Positions 17,908-28,539 of a stretch of 64,000 bases of DNA are shown here, piece after piece. Position 1 is the first letter of the stretch. The number at the start of each line of letters is the position of its first letter. The translations under genes and the position numbers were made by a program. Source of the stretch: an uncultured Altererythrobacter sp. (GTDB taxonomy: Bacteria; Pseudomonadota; Alphaproteobacteria; Sphingomonadales; Sphingomonadaceae); contig CAJXNC010000002.1 of NCBI GenBank assembly GCA_913056125.1, positions 372,001-436,000 on the forward strand. The letters are read 5' to 3'. Under the pieces are notes generated by a model. The model ran no database searches. It was not told the DNA's origin and worked only from the letters and a program-made list of their open reading frames with translations.

Positions 17908-19557
17908 TCACTCCGACGGAAGGATCACGCGTGTCTGAGGCTTCTTTCCCGACCAGCGCTGTGCAGCACGGCGCGCTGCCAGACGTGCAGCTTCATAGAC
18001 CGCTTCCCTGTCGCGCGCTGACGCACCTTTGAGGCGGGAAAGCGACTTGCGCACATCGGCCTCCGCTTCCTCGATGAAAGCGTCGTAATCCTCGTCCAGC
18101 GGGATGCCGATACCTTCAACCACCACGCTGCCATCGCGTCCCAGAACAACCACCAACATGCCATCGCGTGCAAGGCGGCGGCGCATGGTGATCGCCTCGC
18201 CATCGGCGGGGATCAGTACATCTCCATCGAGCACGAGCCGCCCTGTGCGTACTTCATCGAGCTTGCCAGGCGTGCCCGGTGCGAGGCGGATGATGTCGCC
18301 ATTCTTCTGGAAGAGGTTGATCGGGATGCCGTTCGCTTTCCCAAGGCGCGTTTGTTCCTTCATGTGACGGATTTCGCCATGCACCGGCACGAGGATGTCC
18401 GGTCGCAGCCAGCCATAGAGTGCTTCCAGCTCTGGACGGCCCGGGTGACCGGAAACGTGAATTTCGCTCTCGCGGTCGGTCACCATGACGATACCGCGCA
18501 AGGCCAGCATGTTCTGGACCCGGCCGATGGCCAGTTCGTTGCCGGGAATCTGGCGGCTGGAGAACAACACCACGTCGCCTTCTTCGAGCGCGATCGGATG
18601 ATTGTCCTCTGCAATCCGCGAAAGGGCGGCGCGCGGCTCTCCCTGCCCGCCCGTGGCGAGAATCAGCACTTCGCCCCGACGCATTCCCATGGCGGTATCG
18701 AAATCGACGGTCTTGGGAAAATCCTGGAGATAGCCATTCGCCTTGGCCACTTCGATGATACGGTCGAGCGAACGACCTGCTACGCAGAGTTCGCGGCCTG
18801 TTTCCTTTGCCACTTCACCCAGCGTTTGCAGGCGCGCGACATTGGAGGCGAAAGTCGTAACCAGCACGCGCTTGCCACCATGCTTCTTCACCTCCTCCAG
18901 CAGGCCGCGATAGACCGCGCCTTCGGAGCCGGAGGAGTTCGGATTGAAGACGTTGGTGCTGTCGCAGACGAGCGCCAGCACGCCTTCATCGCCAATCTCG
19001 GTCAATTCTTCATCCGTCGTCGGCTCACCGATGATGGGATCGTCATCGAGCTTCCAGTCGCCGGTATGGAAAACCCGGCCATACGGCGTATCGATCAGCA
19101 GGGCATTACCCTCGGCAATCGAGTGCGCGAGCGGAATATAGGTGATTTCGAACGGGCCTAGCTCGGAAGCCCCATGATCGTCATCGACGATGTTGAGCTC
19201 GACCGCATCGGCGATCCCTGCCTCCTCCAGCTTGCGCATGATAAGGTCTGCGGTGAAGGGTGTGGCGTATAACGGCACGCCGAAATCGGCGGCGAAATAG
19301 GGGATCGCGCCAATGTGATCCTCATGCGCGTGGGTCAGCACCACACCGAGCAGGTCCTTCGCCCGCTCCTCGATGAATTCGGGATCGGCGAACATCAGCT
19401 CGGTGCCGGGATATTCGTTCGATCCGAAGCTCATGCCCAGATCGACCATCAGCCATTTGCCCTGACAGCCATAAAGATTGACGTTCATGCCAATCTCCCC
19501 CGACCCGCCAAGGGCAAGGAACAGCAATTCGTCTTCGGGGGTAAAATCTTTCTTCAT
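17908..19557 (-). CDS. rnj: Ribonuclease J
   Basis: A beta-CASP metallo-beta-lactamase nuclease with endo- and 5'-exonuclease activity in RNA processing and decay. The 549-residue protein shows the metal-binding motif [15 protein letters not shown] near residue 76, GGSGEIGMN at the N-terminus, [10 protein letters not shown] (beta-CASP motif region) and [12 protein letters not shown] plus PVHGEIRHM late in the chain. It coexists here with RNase E, as in many Alphaproteobacteria. The ATG overlaps the coaX stop by 4 nt. Confidence 0.95.
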   Translation of the reverse strand: MKKDFTPEDELLFLALGGSGEIGMNVNLYGCQGKWLMVDLGMSFGSNEYPGTELMFADPEFIEERAKDLLGVVLTHAHEDHIGAIPYFAADFGVPLYATPFTADLIMRKLEEAGIADAVELNIVDDDHGASELGPFEITYIPLAHSIAEGNALLIDTPYGRVFHTGDWKLDDDPIIGEPTTDEELTEIGDEGVLALVCDSTNVFNPNSSGSEGAVYRGLLEEVKKHGGKRVLVTTFASNVARLQTLGEVAKETGRELCVAGRSLDRIIEVAKANGYLQDFPKTVDFDTAMGMRRGEVLILATGGQGEPRAALSRIAEDNHPIALEEGDVVLFSSRQIPGNELAIGRVQNMLALRGIVMVTDRESEIHVSGHPGRPELEALYGWLRPDILVPVHGEIRHMKEQTRLGKANGIPINLFQKNGDIIRLAPGTPGKLDEVRTGRLVLDGDVLIPADGEAITMRRRLARDGMLVVVLGRDGSVVVEGIGIPLDEDYDAFIEEAEADVRKSLSRLKGASARDREAVYEAARLAARRAAQRWSGKKPQTRVILPSE

Positions 19558-20333
19558 TTGGTCCTTGCACGCGCAGCGATCATGGCCAGCCCCTTGAGGG
19601 TCAGGTCGGTATCAACCGCGTCAAAAATCTCGGTATGCTCGTCGAACAGCACAGCCAGGCCGCCCGTGGCGATGACCTTCGCCGGTCGACCGATCTCGGC
19701 CCGCAGGCGTTCGATCAGTCCTTCCATCATGGCGACATAGCCCCAGAAGACGCCGATCAGCATCTGGTCTTCAGTATTGCGCCCGATCAGCGATGGCTCA
19801 CGCGGTGCCTCGATCGCGATGCGCGGCAGCTTGGCGGTGTTGTTGACCAGCGCATCGAGCGAAAGGTTGATGCCCGGCGCAATAATCCCGCCTTTGTAGG
19901 CACCGTTGAAATCGACCACGTCGAAAGTGGTCGCGGTGCCGAAATCGATTACGATGAGGTCGCCCGGATAGGCTGCATGGGCAGCAATGGTATTTACTGC
20001 GCGGTCGGCACCGAGCGAGCGCGGCTCCTCGACATCGATCTCGAAATCCCAGGCGGCTGCGCCCTCGCCGGCAAACAGTGGTTCTACCTTGAAATACTTG
20101 CGCGCGAGCACGTCGAGATTGTGCTGCGTGCGCGGGACAACGCTGGAGACGATCATCTGGTCAATTGCAGAGGGATCAATCCCCTCGACCTGCATCAGCT
20201 GGAGCAGCCAGACGCCATATTCGTCACCCGTGCGACGCGGATCGGTGGCGATGCGCCAACGCGAGGACATCGTCTCGCCATCGAACAGGGCGAAGACGAC
20301 ATTGGTATTCCCGACATCGACTGCGAGCAGCAT
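19554..20333 (-). CDS. coaX: Type III pantothenate kinase
   Basis: It phosphorylates pantothenate, the first step of CoA synthesis. The 259-residue ASKHA-fold protein has the phosphate-1 motif [15 protein letters not shown] at the N-terminus, [12 protein letters not shown] and [13 protein letters not shown] for the second phosphate loop, and ATGGLAVLF near the C-terminus. It is coupled by a 1 nt overlap to birA and a 4 nt overlap to rnj. The birA-coaX-rnj order after nuoN is familiar from Alphaproteobacteria. Confidence 0.95.
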   Translation of the reverse strand: MLLAVDVGNTNVVFALFDGETMSSRWRIATDPRRTGDEYGVWLLQLMQVEGIDPSAIDQMIVSSVVPRTQHNLDVLARKYFKVEPLFAGEGAAAWDFEIDVEEPRSLGADRAVNTIAAHAAYPGDLIVIDFGTATTFDVVDFNGAYKGGIIAPGINLSLDALVNNTAKLPRIAIEAPREPSLIGRNTEDQMLIGVFWGYVAMMEGLIERLRAEIGRPAKVIATGGLAVLFDEHTEIFDAVDTDLTLKGLAMIAARARTK

Positions 20334-21064
20334 TATTCGGCCTCCAGCATCACATCGCCTGCGTGGATGGCATGTGTGGAGCCATCGGGCAAACGCAAGC
20401 GCAGGGCCCCGCTTTTTTCAAGCCCGTCAAACGTGCCCTGGATGGCCTCGCCGCCCGGCATTGTGGTGGACAGCGGTGTGCCTACGGGATGCGCTGCCTC
20501 CGCCCAATCCGAAAGGGTCGCTGCCAAGCCTTGCGAACGCCATTTTGAAACTTGCACTGCAAATTCCCGCGCAAGAGCATCGAGCACCGCGTCCGCATCG
20601 GAATCCACTTGCGACGTCTCTGCAGCGATGGAGGTTGTCGCGCGGCCCGGAATGCCAGGTGCTTCGGCTACATTCACGCCGATCCCCGCAACTACGAAAT
20701 CGCCCTGCCGTTCGAGCAAGATCCCGGCGATCTTTGATCCTGAGACCAACACATCATTGGGCCATTTCAGCATGATGTCGGCATTTTCCGGAAGGAGATC
20801 ACGCAGGGTTCGCCACACAGCAAGGCCCGCCACGAAAGCAAGGCTGTGCGCAGACGGATCGCCGTCCTGCAACTCGACAAGCGTGCTCACGTAGAGATTG
20901 CCTGCGGGGCTGACCCATTCGCGCCCTTCCCTGCCCTTGCCGCCCGTCTGACGCTCGGCCCTTAGCCAGAACCCTTCGGCCAGCTGGTCGCAGGTGCGCA
21001 ACCGCGCCAACAGGTCGGCATTGGTCGACCCGGTCTCGGCAACAGTCTCGATAGTGACGGTCAA
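20333..21064 (-). CDS. birA: Biotin--[acetyl-CoA-carboxylase] ligase
   Basis: It activates biotin with ATP and transfers it to the biotin carboxyl carrier protein. The 243-residue protein has the biotinyl-AMP loop in [16 protein letters not shown] and the KWPNDVLV block followed by KIAGILLE. It lacks the N-terminal helix-turn-helix of E. coli BirA, so it is a monofunctional ligase rather than a repressor. It begins 1 nt after the nuoN stop and is therefore co-transcribed with complex I. Confidence 0.94.
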   Translation of the reverse strand: MTVTIETVAETGSTNADLLARLRTCDQLAEGFWLRAERQTGGKGREGREWVSPAGNLYVSTLVELQDGDPSAHSLAFVAGLAVWRTLRDLLPENADIMLKWPNDVLVSGSKIAGILLERQGDFVVAGIGVNVAEAPGIPGRATTSIAAETSQVDSDADAVLDALAREFAVQVSKWRSQGLAATLSDWAEAAHPVGTPLSTTMPGGEAIQGTFDGLEKSGALRLRLPDGSTHAIHAGDVMLEAE

Positions 21065-21065
21065 A

Positions 21066-22529
21066 TCAGGCGGCGAAGAACAGCGCCGCTGCGGCCATGT
21101 CTGCCAGCGAACCGAGCCAGCCCGTAATCAGGAAAGCGATTGGCGAAATGAACAGCGTGCTGATCGCCAGTAGCGTCCAATGTTCCCATCCGGCCTTGGC
21201 TTTCACCACATCGGCGGGCTCGTCAAAGAACATCACCTTGACGATCTTGATGTAGTAGAATGCGCCGATCACGCTTGCACCGATACCGATCGCAGCGAGC
21301 GCCAACAGGTCTGCCTCGACGGCCGCCTGGAACACCATCCACTTGCCGTAGAAGCCCATCAGCGGCGGAATGCCCGCAAGGCTGAACATGATTGCGAGCA
21401 GGCACCAGGCCATGAGCGGGCGCGTGGTCGAAAGGCCGGCCAAATCGCCAATGCCTTCCACCGGCTCGCCATTCTCGTCGCGCATCATCAGCACGACGAC
21501 GAAACTGCCCACGGTCATGGCGACATAGAAGGCCAGGTAGATCAGCATCGCGCTGGCACCCGATACATTCGCCGCCGCCAGGCCGACCAAGATAAAGCCG
21601 ACATTGTTGATAGAAGAATAGGCGAGAAGGCGTTTGATGTTCTTCTGGCCGATGGCGCCGAGTGCACCCACCACGATGGAGGCCAGAGCGGCGAAAATCA
21701 CCACCTGCTGCCATGCTTCTGCCTGGGTGCCGAAAGCCTCGAGCGCAACGCGCGCAGTCAGCGCGATAGCGGCAACCTTGGGCGCGCTGGCGAAGAACAT
21801 GGTGACCGGCGTCGGCGCACCTTCATAAACGTCCGGCGTCCACATGTGGAACGGCACTGCGCTGATCTTGAAAGCAAGGCCCGCCAGCATGAAGATCACG
21901 CCGAACAGCATGCCGCCATTGAGCCCGTCAGCCGTGGCCATACGGATGCCCTCGAAGCTGGTCGTGCCGGTAAAGCCATAAGTCAGGCTCATGCCGAACA
22001 GCAGGATGCCCGAAGCCAATGCACCAAGGACGAAGTACTTCAGGCCTGCTTCGGCCGAACGGTCGTCATCGCGCAAATAGGCTGCAAGAACGTAGGCCGC
22101 GAGCGAGTTCATCTCGAGGCCGATATAAAGCGTAAGCAAATCGGCTGCCGAGACCATGATGCTCATGCCCAGAGTGGCGAACAGTACCAGCACGGCGAAT
22201 TCGGGGCGCATGGCCTTGAGCCGGTCGAAATAGGCAGGAGCGACGACGAGTGCGGCGCCCGCCGCGGCATAGATCATCAGCTTGGCCATGCCGGCAAAGG
22301 CATCGGCGCGGAACTGCCCGCCAAATGCCAACGTGTCCGGCCCGGAAGCCCCTGCGCATACAGAGGGCGCTACAAGGAAGAAGGCTGCACCCAGCGCAAT
22401 GCAGGACGCAATCGAAACCGGCTGGCTCGATTCACGCCCGCCCCATGCCGCGATCAGCAGCAGGATCAGGCCCGAGACGCTCAGGATCATTTCGGGAATG
22501 ATCAGGCCGAAGGAGGTTGCGAAATCCAT
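21066..22529 (-). CDS. nuoN: NADH-quinone oxidoreductase subunit N
   Basis: An antiporter-like proton-pumping subunit of complex I in the inner membrane. The 487-residue protein has about 14 TM helices, the Glu-containing helix near YIGLEMNSLAAYVLAAY and the central Lys helix in FKISAVPFHMWTPDVYEGAPTPVT, both diagnostic. Its ATG overlaps the nuoM stop by 1 nt. It is the last complex I gene before birA. Confidence 0.96.
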   Translation of the reverse strand: MDFATSFGLIIPEMILSVSGLILLLIAAWGGRESSQPVSIASCIALGAAFFLVAPSVCAGASGPDTLAFGGQFRADAFAGMAKLMIYAAAGAALVVAPAYFDRLKAMRPEFAVLVLFATLGMSIMVSAADLLTLYIGLEMNSLAAYVLAAYLRDDDRSAEAGLKYFVLGALASGILLFGMSLTYGFTGTTSFEGIRMATADGLNGGMLFGVIFMLAGLAFKISAVPFHMWTPDVYEGAPTPVTMFFASAPKVAAIALTARVALEAFGTQAEAWQQVVIFAALASIVVGALGAIGQKNIKRLLAYSSINNVGFILVGLAAANVSGASAMLIYLAFYVAMTVGSFVVVLMMRDENGEPVEGIGDLAGLSTTRPLMAWCLLAIMFSLAGIPPLMGFYGKWMVFQAAVEADLLALAAIGIGASVIGAFYYIKIVKVMFFDEPADVVKAKAGWEHWTLLAISTLFISPIAFLITGWLGSLADMAAAALFFAA

Positions 22530-24061
22530 CAGTGGCCTCCCCCATGTTCAGCTTCTTCTGTCACAGGCGCAGGTTCACCAATCTCGAGATGTGCATCCCC
22601 GGCCGGAGCAGCGCGGGCAAGCCGCGCATCGAGGATCGCAATATCGCTCCGCATCGGGGCAAGGAAACTTTCCGGATAGACACCCATCCACAGCACCACG
22701 GCGGCGATGGGGGCCAGCAGCCACATTTCCCGCATGTTCAGGTCAGGCATGGCAGCCGCGTCTTCATTCTTCTGCACGCCATAGGCTACGCGGGCATAAA
22801 GGTAGAGCATATAGGCCGCGCCCAGGATGATGCCTGTTGTGCAGACAAAGGCGACTGTGCTCGACACCTGGTAGATGCCCGCCAAGCTGAGGAACTCGCC
22901 GACGAAGCCACTCGTGCCCGGAAGGCCGATGCTCGCCATCGTGAAGAGCAGGAACAGCACTGCATATTTGGGCATGTTGATCGAGAGGCCGCCATAACGG
23001 TCGATCTCGCGCGTATGCAGACGGTCGTAGATCACGCCGACACAGAGGAAGAGCGCGCCCGAGACGAGGCCGTGCGAAAGCATGACGATCATCGAGCCTT
23101 CGAGACCCTGCACGTTGAAGGAGAACAGGCCGACTGTGACGATCGCCATATGCGCGACAGAGCTATAGGCAATCAGCTTCTTCATATCGTGCTGAACCAG
23201 CGCGATCAGGCTGGTGACCACCACCGCAACCATGCTGAGTGCGAAGATCACCCACATAAACTGGACCGAAGCCTCGGGGAACATGGGCAGGCTGAAACGG
23301 ATGAAGCCGTAACCGCCCAGCTTCAACAGCACGCCAGCCAGGATCACAGAACCCGCGGTGGGTGCCTGGACGTGGGCGGCCGGAAGCCAGGTATGGACCG
23401 GCCACATCGGCATCTTCACCGCGAAACTGGCAAAGAAGGCAAGCCACAGCCATGTCTGCGCACCTGCCGGGAAGTCATACTCCATCAGCGCCGGGATCGC
23501 GCTCGTGCCAGCTTCATTCACCATCCACAGCATCGCGATGAACATCAGCACCGAGCCGAGCAGCGTGTAGAGGAAGAACTTGTAGCTGGCGTAAATCCTG
23601 TCCGTGCCACCCCAGATACCGATGATCAGGTACATCGGGATCAGGCCGGCTTCGAAGAAGATGTAGAACAGGAAGATATCCTGCGCCGCGAAAGTGCCGA
23701 TCATCAGCACTTCCATCAGCAGGAAAGCCGCCATGTATTCGCCAACGCGCTTCTGGATTGCTTCCCAGCTCGCACCGATACAGACCGGCATGAGGAAGAC
23801 CGACAGCATGATCAGCATCAGCGAGATGCCGTCGATGCCCATGGCCCACTGGAACCCAGCGAACAGGTCCGCGCGCTCGACAAACTGCCATTGCGCACCG
23901 CCGATATCGAAGTTCACCCACAAGGCGATGCCAAGGGCAAGGTCGATCAACGTGGCCACCAGCGCAACCAGGCGGGCCTGCTTGGCCTCAAGGAACAGGC
24001 AAGCAATGGCACCGAGCAAGGGCACCAGCAACATGATCGAGAGGATCGGAAAGCCGCCCAT
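22529..24061 (-). CDS. nuoM: NADH-quinone oxidoreductase subunit M
   Basis: A second antiporter-like proton channel of complex I, 510 residues, about 14 TM helices. Diagnostic segments are YIFFEAGLIPMYLIIGIWGG, FAVKMPMWPVHTWLPAAHVQ and YSSVAHMAIVTVG. The ATG at 24061 forms a TGATG overlap with the nuoL stop and is preferred over an in-frame TTG at 24076 that would add five residues inside nuoL. Confidence 0.96.
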   Translation of the reverse strand: MGGFPILSIMLLVPLLGAIACLFLEAKQARLVALVATLIDLALGIALWVNFDIGGAQWQFVERADLFAGFQWAMGIDGISLMLIMLSVFLMPVCIGASWEAIQKRVGEYMAAFLLMEVLMIGTFAAQDIFLFYIFFEAGLIPMYLIIGIWGGTDRIYASYKFFLYTLLGSVLMFIAMLWMVNEAGTSAIPALMEYDFPAGAQTWLWLAFFASFAVKMPMWPVHTWLPAAHVQAPTAGSVILAGVLLKLGGYGFIRFSLPMFPEASVQFMWVIFALSMVAVVVTSLIALVQHDMKKLIAYSSVAHMAIVTVGLFSFNVQGLEGSMIVMLSHGLVSGALFLCVGVIYDRLHTREIDRYGGLSINMPKYAVLFLLFTMASIGLPGTSGFVGEFLSLAGIYQVSSTVAFVCTTGIILGAAYMLYLYARVAYGVQKNEDAAAMPDLNMREMWLLAPIAAVVLWMGVYPESFLAPMRSDIAILDARLARAAPAGDAHLEIGEPAPVTEEAEHGGGH

Positions 24062-26055
24062 CACATGATCACCCAACTAATTGCTGCGACAAGTCCCAGC
24101 AGCATGATCAGCGCATAGGAGTAGAGATAGCCCGACTGGACCTTCTTGGCGTAAACCGCGCCCTTCGACACGGCCCAGGCCGCGCCATCGGGACCGAACC
24201 GGTCGATCACGCCGACATCGCCGCGCTGCCAGAATACCCTTCCCAGCCAGAAAGCCGGCTTCACAAACAGGAAATTGTATAGCTCGTCGAAATACCACTT
24301 ATTGAAGAGGAAGCGATAGATCGGGCCGATCTGTTCAGCGACTTTGGCGGGAACATCCTTGCGCAGGATGTATGCGTAAATTGCCGCGCTCAGGCCGAGC
24401 AACATGACCACCAGCGCAGAGTACTTCACCCAGTAAGGTACTTCATGCATGGCATGCATCAGGTGCTCGTTATAGGCGATACTCCCCGCCCAGAAGCTGG
24501 CTTCATCGAGGAAGGCCGTCTTGAAGACATAGCCCGCAGCGATTGCACCAATCGACAAGACGCCGAGAGGGACAAGCATGTTGAGCGGGCTCTCATGCGG
24601 GTGATAGCCACCGGTTGTGTCCTCACCTGCTTCTTCCGGCGTTTTGTGCACCGAATGCTGGATATGCTCGCTTTCGATCCAACGCGGCTTGCCCCAGAAG
24701 GTCAGGAACATCAGGCGCCAGGAATAGAAGCTGGTCAGCAGCGCGGCGATCACGCCGATCCAGAAGGCGAACAGGCCCATCTGCGTGCCGCTGGCAAAAG
24801 CGACTTCGATGATTGCATCCTTCGAGAAGAAGCCTGCGAAACCAAGCCCTAAATGATAAATGCCTACGCCGGTGATGGCCAGCGTACCGGCCATCATCGC
24901 CCAGAAGGTCAGCGGGATTTCCTTACGCAGCGCGCCGTAATAGCGCATGTCCTGCTCGTGATGCATAGCATGGATGACCGAGCCAGCACCAAGGAAGAGC
25001 AGCGCCTTGAAGAAGGCATGTGTGAACAGGTGGAACATGGCCGCACCATAGGCACCAACGCCCGCAGCAAAGAACATGTAGCCGAGCTGCGAACAGGTCG
25101 AATAGGCGATGACGCGCTTGATATCCCACTGCGTCGTGCCGACCGTTGCAGCGAAGAGGCAGGTCGCGGCGCCGATAAAGGTGACGACGCCAAGCGCGAC
25201 CGGAGCAGCCTCGAACATGGGCGAGAGGCGGCAGACCATGAACACGCCTGCGGTCACCATGGTGGCGGCGTGGATCAGAGCGGAAACCGGCGTAGGGCCT
25301 TCCATCGCGTCCGGCAACCAGGTGTGCAGGCCCAGCTGGGCGGACTTGCCCATCGCGCCGATAAACAGCAGCAGGCAAAGGATCGTCATCGTATCGAGAC
25401 GCATGCCCATGAAGGTGATGTGGCTGACGCCCTGCATGGCCGGGGCCGCTTCGAGAATTGCGGGAATGCTGGTCGTTTGGAACACCAGGAAGGTGCCAAA
25501 AATGCCGAGCATGAAGCCAAGGTCGCCCACGCGGTTGACCACGAAGGCCTTGATCGCGGCGGCGCTGGCCGAAGGTTTCTTGAACCAGAAACCGATCAGC
25601 AGGTAGCTGGCGAGGCCCACGCCTTCCCAACCAAAGAACATCTGCACCAGGTTGTCGGCGGTCACCAGCATCAGCATGGCGAAGGTGAAGAGCGAGAGAT
25701 AGGCGAAGAAGCGCGGCTGGTCCGGGTCTTCCGCCATATAGCCCCAGCTATAAAGGTGGACGAGCGCGGAAACGGTGGTGATGACGACCAGCATGACCGC
25801 AGTCAGCGCGTCGACGCGCAGCGCCCAGTCGAAGCTCATGCTGCCCGACTGCACCCACTGCAGCACTGGCACGACTGTCTCGCTGCCTCCGTTGAAGACC
25901 ATATCGAGGAAGATCGGCCACGACAGCGCGCAGGACAGGAAAAGCCCTGCCGTGGTGATCGACTTTGCGGCAACATTGCCGAGGGCCTTGTTGCCCAGCC
26001 CGGCGACGATGGCCGCAAGCAGGGGCGCGAAGACGATGATCAGGATGGGGTTCAC
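24061..26055 (-). CDS. nuoL: NADH-quinone oxidoreductase subunit L (GTG start)
   Basis: The largest antiporter-like subunit of complex I, 664 residues with about 16 TM helices and the long C-terminal lateral helix that spans the membrane arm. Diagnostic blocks are [49 protein letters not shown] and [11 protein letters not shown]. The start is GTG, preceded by AAGGGAT. It follows nuoK after 6 nt. Confidence 0.96.
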   Translation of the reverse strand: MNPILIIVFAPLLAAIVAGLGNKALGNVAAKSITTAGLFLSCALSWPIFLDMVFNGGSETVVPVLQWVQSGSMSFDWALRVDALTAVMLVVITTVSALVHLYSWGYMAEDPDQPRFFAYLSLFTFAMLMLVTADNLVQMFFGWEGVGLASYLLIGFWFKKPSASAAAIKAFVVNRVGDLGFMLGIFGTFLVFQTTSIPAILEAAPAMQGVSHITFMGMRLDTMTILCLLLFIGAMGKSAQLGLHTWLPDAMEGPTPVSALIHAATMVTAGVFMVCRLSPMFEAAPVALGVVTFIGAATCLFAATVGTTQWDIKRVIAYSTCSQLGYMFFAAGVGAYGAAMFHLFTHAFFKALLFLGAGSVIHAMHHEQDMRYYGALRKEIPLTFWAMMAGTLAITGVGIYHLGLGFAGFFSKDAIIEVAFASGTQMGLFAFWIGVIAALLTSFYSWRLMFLTFWGKPRWIESEHIQHSVHKTPEEAGEDTTGGYHPHESPLNMLVPLGVLSIGAIAAGYVFKTAFLDEASFWAGSIAYNEHLMHAMHEVPYWVKYSALVVMLLGLSAAIYAYILRKDVPAKVAEQIGPIYRFLFNKWYFDELYNFLFVKPAFWLGRVFWQRGDVGVIDRFGPDGAAWAVSKGAVYAKKVQSGYLYSYALIMLLGLVAAISWVIM

Positions 26056-26061
26056 TTGGGC

Positions 26062-26367
26062 TTATCCCTTCATCCGGTTGATATCGTCGACCGCGATCGT
26101 GCCGCGGCGGCGGAAGTAGATAACCAGGATCGCCAGGCCGATGGCAGCCTCTGCAGCAGCCACGGTGAGGACGAACATCGCAAAAACCTGCCCTGTGAGA
26201 TCGTTCAGGAAGGCACTGAAAGCGACCAGGTTGATATTCACGGCGAGCAGGATGAGCTCGATCGCCATCAGGATGACGATCACGTTCTTGCGGTTAAGGA
26301 AAATCCCCAGCACTCCGAGCACGAACAGGATCGAGCTCACGACAATATAGTGTTCGATGCCGATCAC
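26062..26367 (-). CDS. nuoK: NADH-quinone oxidoreductase subunit K
   Basis: A 101-residue, three-TM subunit of the complex I proton channel (ND4L family). The segment [23 protein letters not shown] carries the conserved membrane Glu, and the C-terminus [19 protein letters not shown] has the second. It overlaps nuoJ by 4 nt. Confidence 0.96.
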   Translation of the reverse strand: MIGIEHYIVVSSILFVLGVLGIFLNRKNVIVILMAIELILLAVNINLVAFSAFLNDLTGQVFAMFVLTVAAAEAAIGLAILVIYFRRRGTIAVDDINRMKG

Positions 26368-26984
26368 AGCTCGACCCCCTGCCCCACTTCGGGCTTCTTC
26401 AATTCGGTGGCATCCTCTGGACGGCGGGCGACCTGCTTCGAGATGTTCTGATGGCCGCGCGCCGCGCGCTGGTCGCGATGCGTCAGCACGATCGCACCGA
26501 TCATGGAAACCAGCAGGATCACGCCCGCCATTTCAAACAGGAACAGGTACTGGCTGTAGAGAATTGCACCGATATTTTCGACATTGCTCTCGCCTGCCAA
26601 GGGCGCGGCATTGCCGAGCGGTTCGCCCAGTTCAACAACGCCAGCGCGATAGGCACCCACGCCCAACACGAGTTCCACCAGAAGGATCAGCGCAATGGCG
26701 GCTCCCAATGGCGCGTTCTTGATGAAACCGGCACGCAATTCGGCGAAATCGATGTTGAGCATCATCACGACGAAGAGGAACAACACCGCGACCGCGCCGA
26801 CATAGACGATCACCAGCAGCATGGCGATGAACTCGGCCCCGACCAGGATCATCAGGCCCGCCGCATTGAAGAAGGCGAGGATCAGCCAGAGCACCGAATG
26901 GACCGGGTTGCGGGCCAGCACGACCATCGCTCCGGAAGCGAGGACGAGCACCGCAAACAGGTAAAAGGCGAGAGTATGAATCAT
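26364..26984 (-). CDS. nuoJ: NADH-quinone oxidoreductase subunit J
   Basis: A 206-residue five-TM subunit (ND6 family) of complex [20 protein letters not shown] and the bulged-helix segment [20 protein letters not shown] are the family signatures. The last 35 residues form a charged cytoplasmic tail. It starts 26 nt after nuoI, the widest internal gap of this part of the operon. Confidence 0.95.
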   Translation of the reverse strand: MIHTLAFYLFAVLVLASGAMVVLARNPVHSVLWLILAFFNAAGLMILVGAEFIAMLLVIVYVGAVAVLFLFVVMMLNIDFAELRAGFIKNAPLGAAIALILLVELVLGVGAYRAGVVELGEPLGNAAPLAGESNVENIGAILYSQYLFLFEMAGVILLVSMIGAIVLTHRDQRAARGHQNISKQVARRPEDATELKKPEVGQGVEL

Positions 26985-27010
26985 TGGGCCCCGTTCAGTC
27001 CGCCGCGCGC

Positions 27011-27496
27011 TTAACGATAGGGCGCATCGGCTTCAAGGTTCGCGGCAATCGCCCGCTCCCACTTGTCCCCGTTCGCCAGAAGTTTTGCCTTGTCATAGAG
27101 CAGTTCCTCGCGCGTTTCGGTCGCGAATTCGAAGTTCGGCCCCTCGACCACTGCATCCACAGGGCACGCCTCCTGGCAAAAGCCGCAATAAATGCACTTG
27201 GTCATGTCGATGTCGTAGCGCGTGGTCCGCCGCGATCCGTCTTCGCGCGGTTCCGCCTCGATGGTGATCGCCTGCGCCGGGCAGATCGCCTCGCACAATT
27301 TGCAGGCAATGCAGCGTTCCTCGCCATTGGGATAGCGGCGCAGCGCATGTTCGCCGCGGAAACGCGGGCTTAGCGGGTTCTTCTCGAAGGGATAGTTGAT
27401 CGTCACCTTCGGCTTGAAGAAATATTTCAGCGTCAGCATGTGGGCCTTGACGAATTCCCACAGCGTGAAGCTCTTGATGAGTTGGGCGGCGGTCAT
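27011..27496 (-). CDS. nuoI: NADH-quinone oxidoreductase subunit I
   Basis: A 161-residue ferredoxin-type subunit carrying clusters N6a and N6b on the path to quinone. Two complete CxxCxxCxxxCP motifs are present: [12 protein letters not shown] at 62-73 and [12 protein letters not shown] at 101-112. The true ATG is at 27496, overlapping the nuoH stop by 4 nt; a longer open frame to 28012 is only read-through of nuoH in another frame. Confidence 0.96.
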   Translation of the reverse strand: MTAAQLIKSFTLWEFVKAHMLTLKYFFKPKVTINYPFEKNPLSPRFRGEHALRRYPNGEERCIACKLCEAICPAQAITIEAEPREDGSRRTTRYDIDMTKCIYCGFCQEACPVDAVVEGPNFEFATETREELLYDKAKLLANGDKWERAIAANLEADAPYR

Positions 27497-28539
27497 GCGT
27501 AATGTCCAGTGGCCATGAGATAGCCTGAAACGGCAAAGACGAAGAACAGGCTGAGCGGCAGGAAGACCTTCCAGCCTAGGCGCATCAGCTGGTCGTAGCG
27601 ATAGCGCGGTACGGTCGCCATGACCCAGCTGAAGCAGAAGAAGAAGAACACGATCTTGCCGAGCAGCCAGACGATGCCCGGCACGTAATAGAGCGGCTCC
27701 CAGTCCACCGGAGGCAGCCAGCCACCAAAGAAAAGGATGCTCATCAGCGCGCACATCAGCAGGATGTTGGCATATTCGCCGAGCCAGAAGAGCGCGAAGC
27801 TCATCGAGCTGTATTCGGTCTGGTAACCGGCGACGAGCTCGCTTTCCGCTTCGGTCAGGTCGAAAGGAACGCGCTGCGTTTCCGCCAGCGCCGAGATGAA
27901 GAACATCACGAAGATCGGGAACAACAGGATGTTGGCGAAATAGCCATTGATGATCCAGAAATGGCTCTTCTGCGCCAGCACGATCTCGTTGAGATTGAAG
28001 GTCCCGGCCCACAGCACCACGCAGATCATGATGAAGCCAATCGAGACTTCGTAGGAGATCATCTGCGCCGAGGCGCGCATGGCCGAGAAGAACGGGTATT
28101 TCGAGTTGGACGCCCAGCCCGAAATCACCACGCCGTACACCCCGAGCGAACTGACCGCGAAGAGGTAAAGCAGGCCGACATTGATGTCCGCCAGCACCAT
28201 ATCCTCGCCGAAGGGGATCACCGCCCAGCTGAGCAGTGCCACGGTGAAGGTGAGGATCGGCGCGATCAGGAACAGGCCCTTATTCGCCGCGCTGGGAATG
28301 ATGGTTTCCTGCAGGAAGACCTTCAGGCCGTCGGCGAAGCTCTGCAGCAGGCCGAAGGGGCCAACCACGTTGGGGCCGCGGCGAAGGTTGATCGCCGCCC
28401 AGACCTTGCGGTCCATATAGATGATCATGGCGACGCCGAGCATGAGCGGCAGCGCGATCAGCAGGATCCCGGCAATGGTCGCGACGAACCACGCCCATTC
28501 GTAATTCATGCCGAGGGACTGGAAGAATTCGGTCATCAT
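27493..28539 (-). CDS. nuoH: NADH-quinone oxidoreductase subunit H
   Basis: A 348-residue subunit with about eight TM helices that forms the quinone entry site with NuoB and NuoD. Diagnostic segments are [25 protein letters not shown] near residue 43, the acidic loop [25 protein letters not shown] and [14 protein letters not shown]. It overlaps nuoG by 4 nt. Confidence 0.96.
   Translation of the reverse strand: MMTEFFQSLGMNYEWAWFVATIAGILLIALPLMLGVAMIIYMDRKVWAAINLRRGPNVVGPFGLLQSFADGLKVFLQETIIPSAANKGLFLIAPILTFTVALLSWAVIPFGEDMVLADINVGLLYLFAVSSLGVYGVVISGWASNSKYPFFSAMRASAQMISYEVSIGFIMICVVLWAGTFNLNEIVLAQKSHFWIINGYFANILLFPIFVMFFISALAETQRVPFDLTEAESELVAGYQTEYSSMSFALFWLGEYANILLMCALMSILFFGGWLPPVDWEPLYYVPGIVWLLGKIVFFFFCFSWVMATVPRYRYDQLMRLGWKVFLPLSLFFVFAVSGYLMATGHYA

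Noticed and set aside
22517-24118. A 533-codon open frame antisense to nuoM
   Set aside because: Composition is His/Asp/Gln-rich without family motifs and it lies opposite the well-supported NuoM; such long shadows are common in GC-rich DNA.
24853-26451. A 532-codon open frame antisense to nuoL and nuoK
   Set aside because: Same reasoning: no recognisable protein, and the minus strand encodes intact complex I subunits.
27011-28012. A 333-codon version of nuoI
   Set aside because: The first 172 codons lie in another frame of nuoH; the ATG at 27496 gives the normal NuoI with both ferredoxin motifs.
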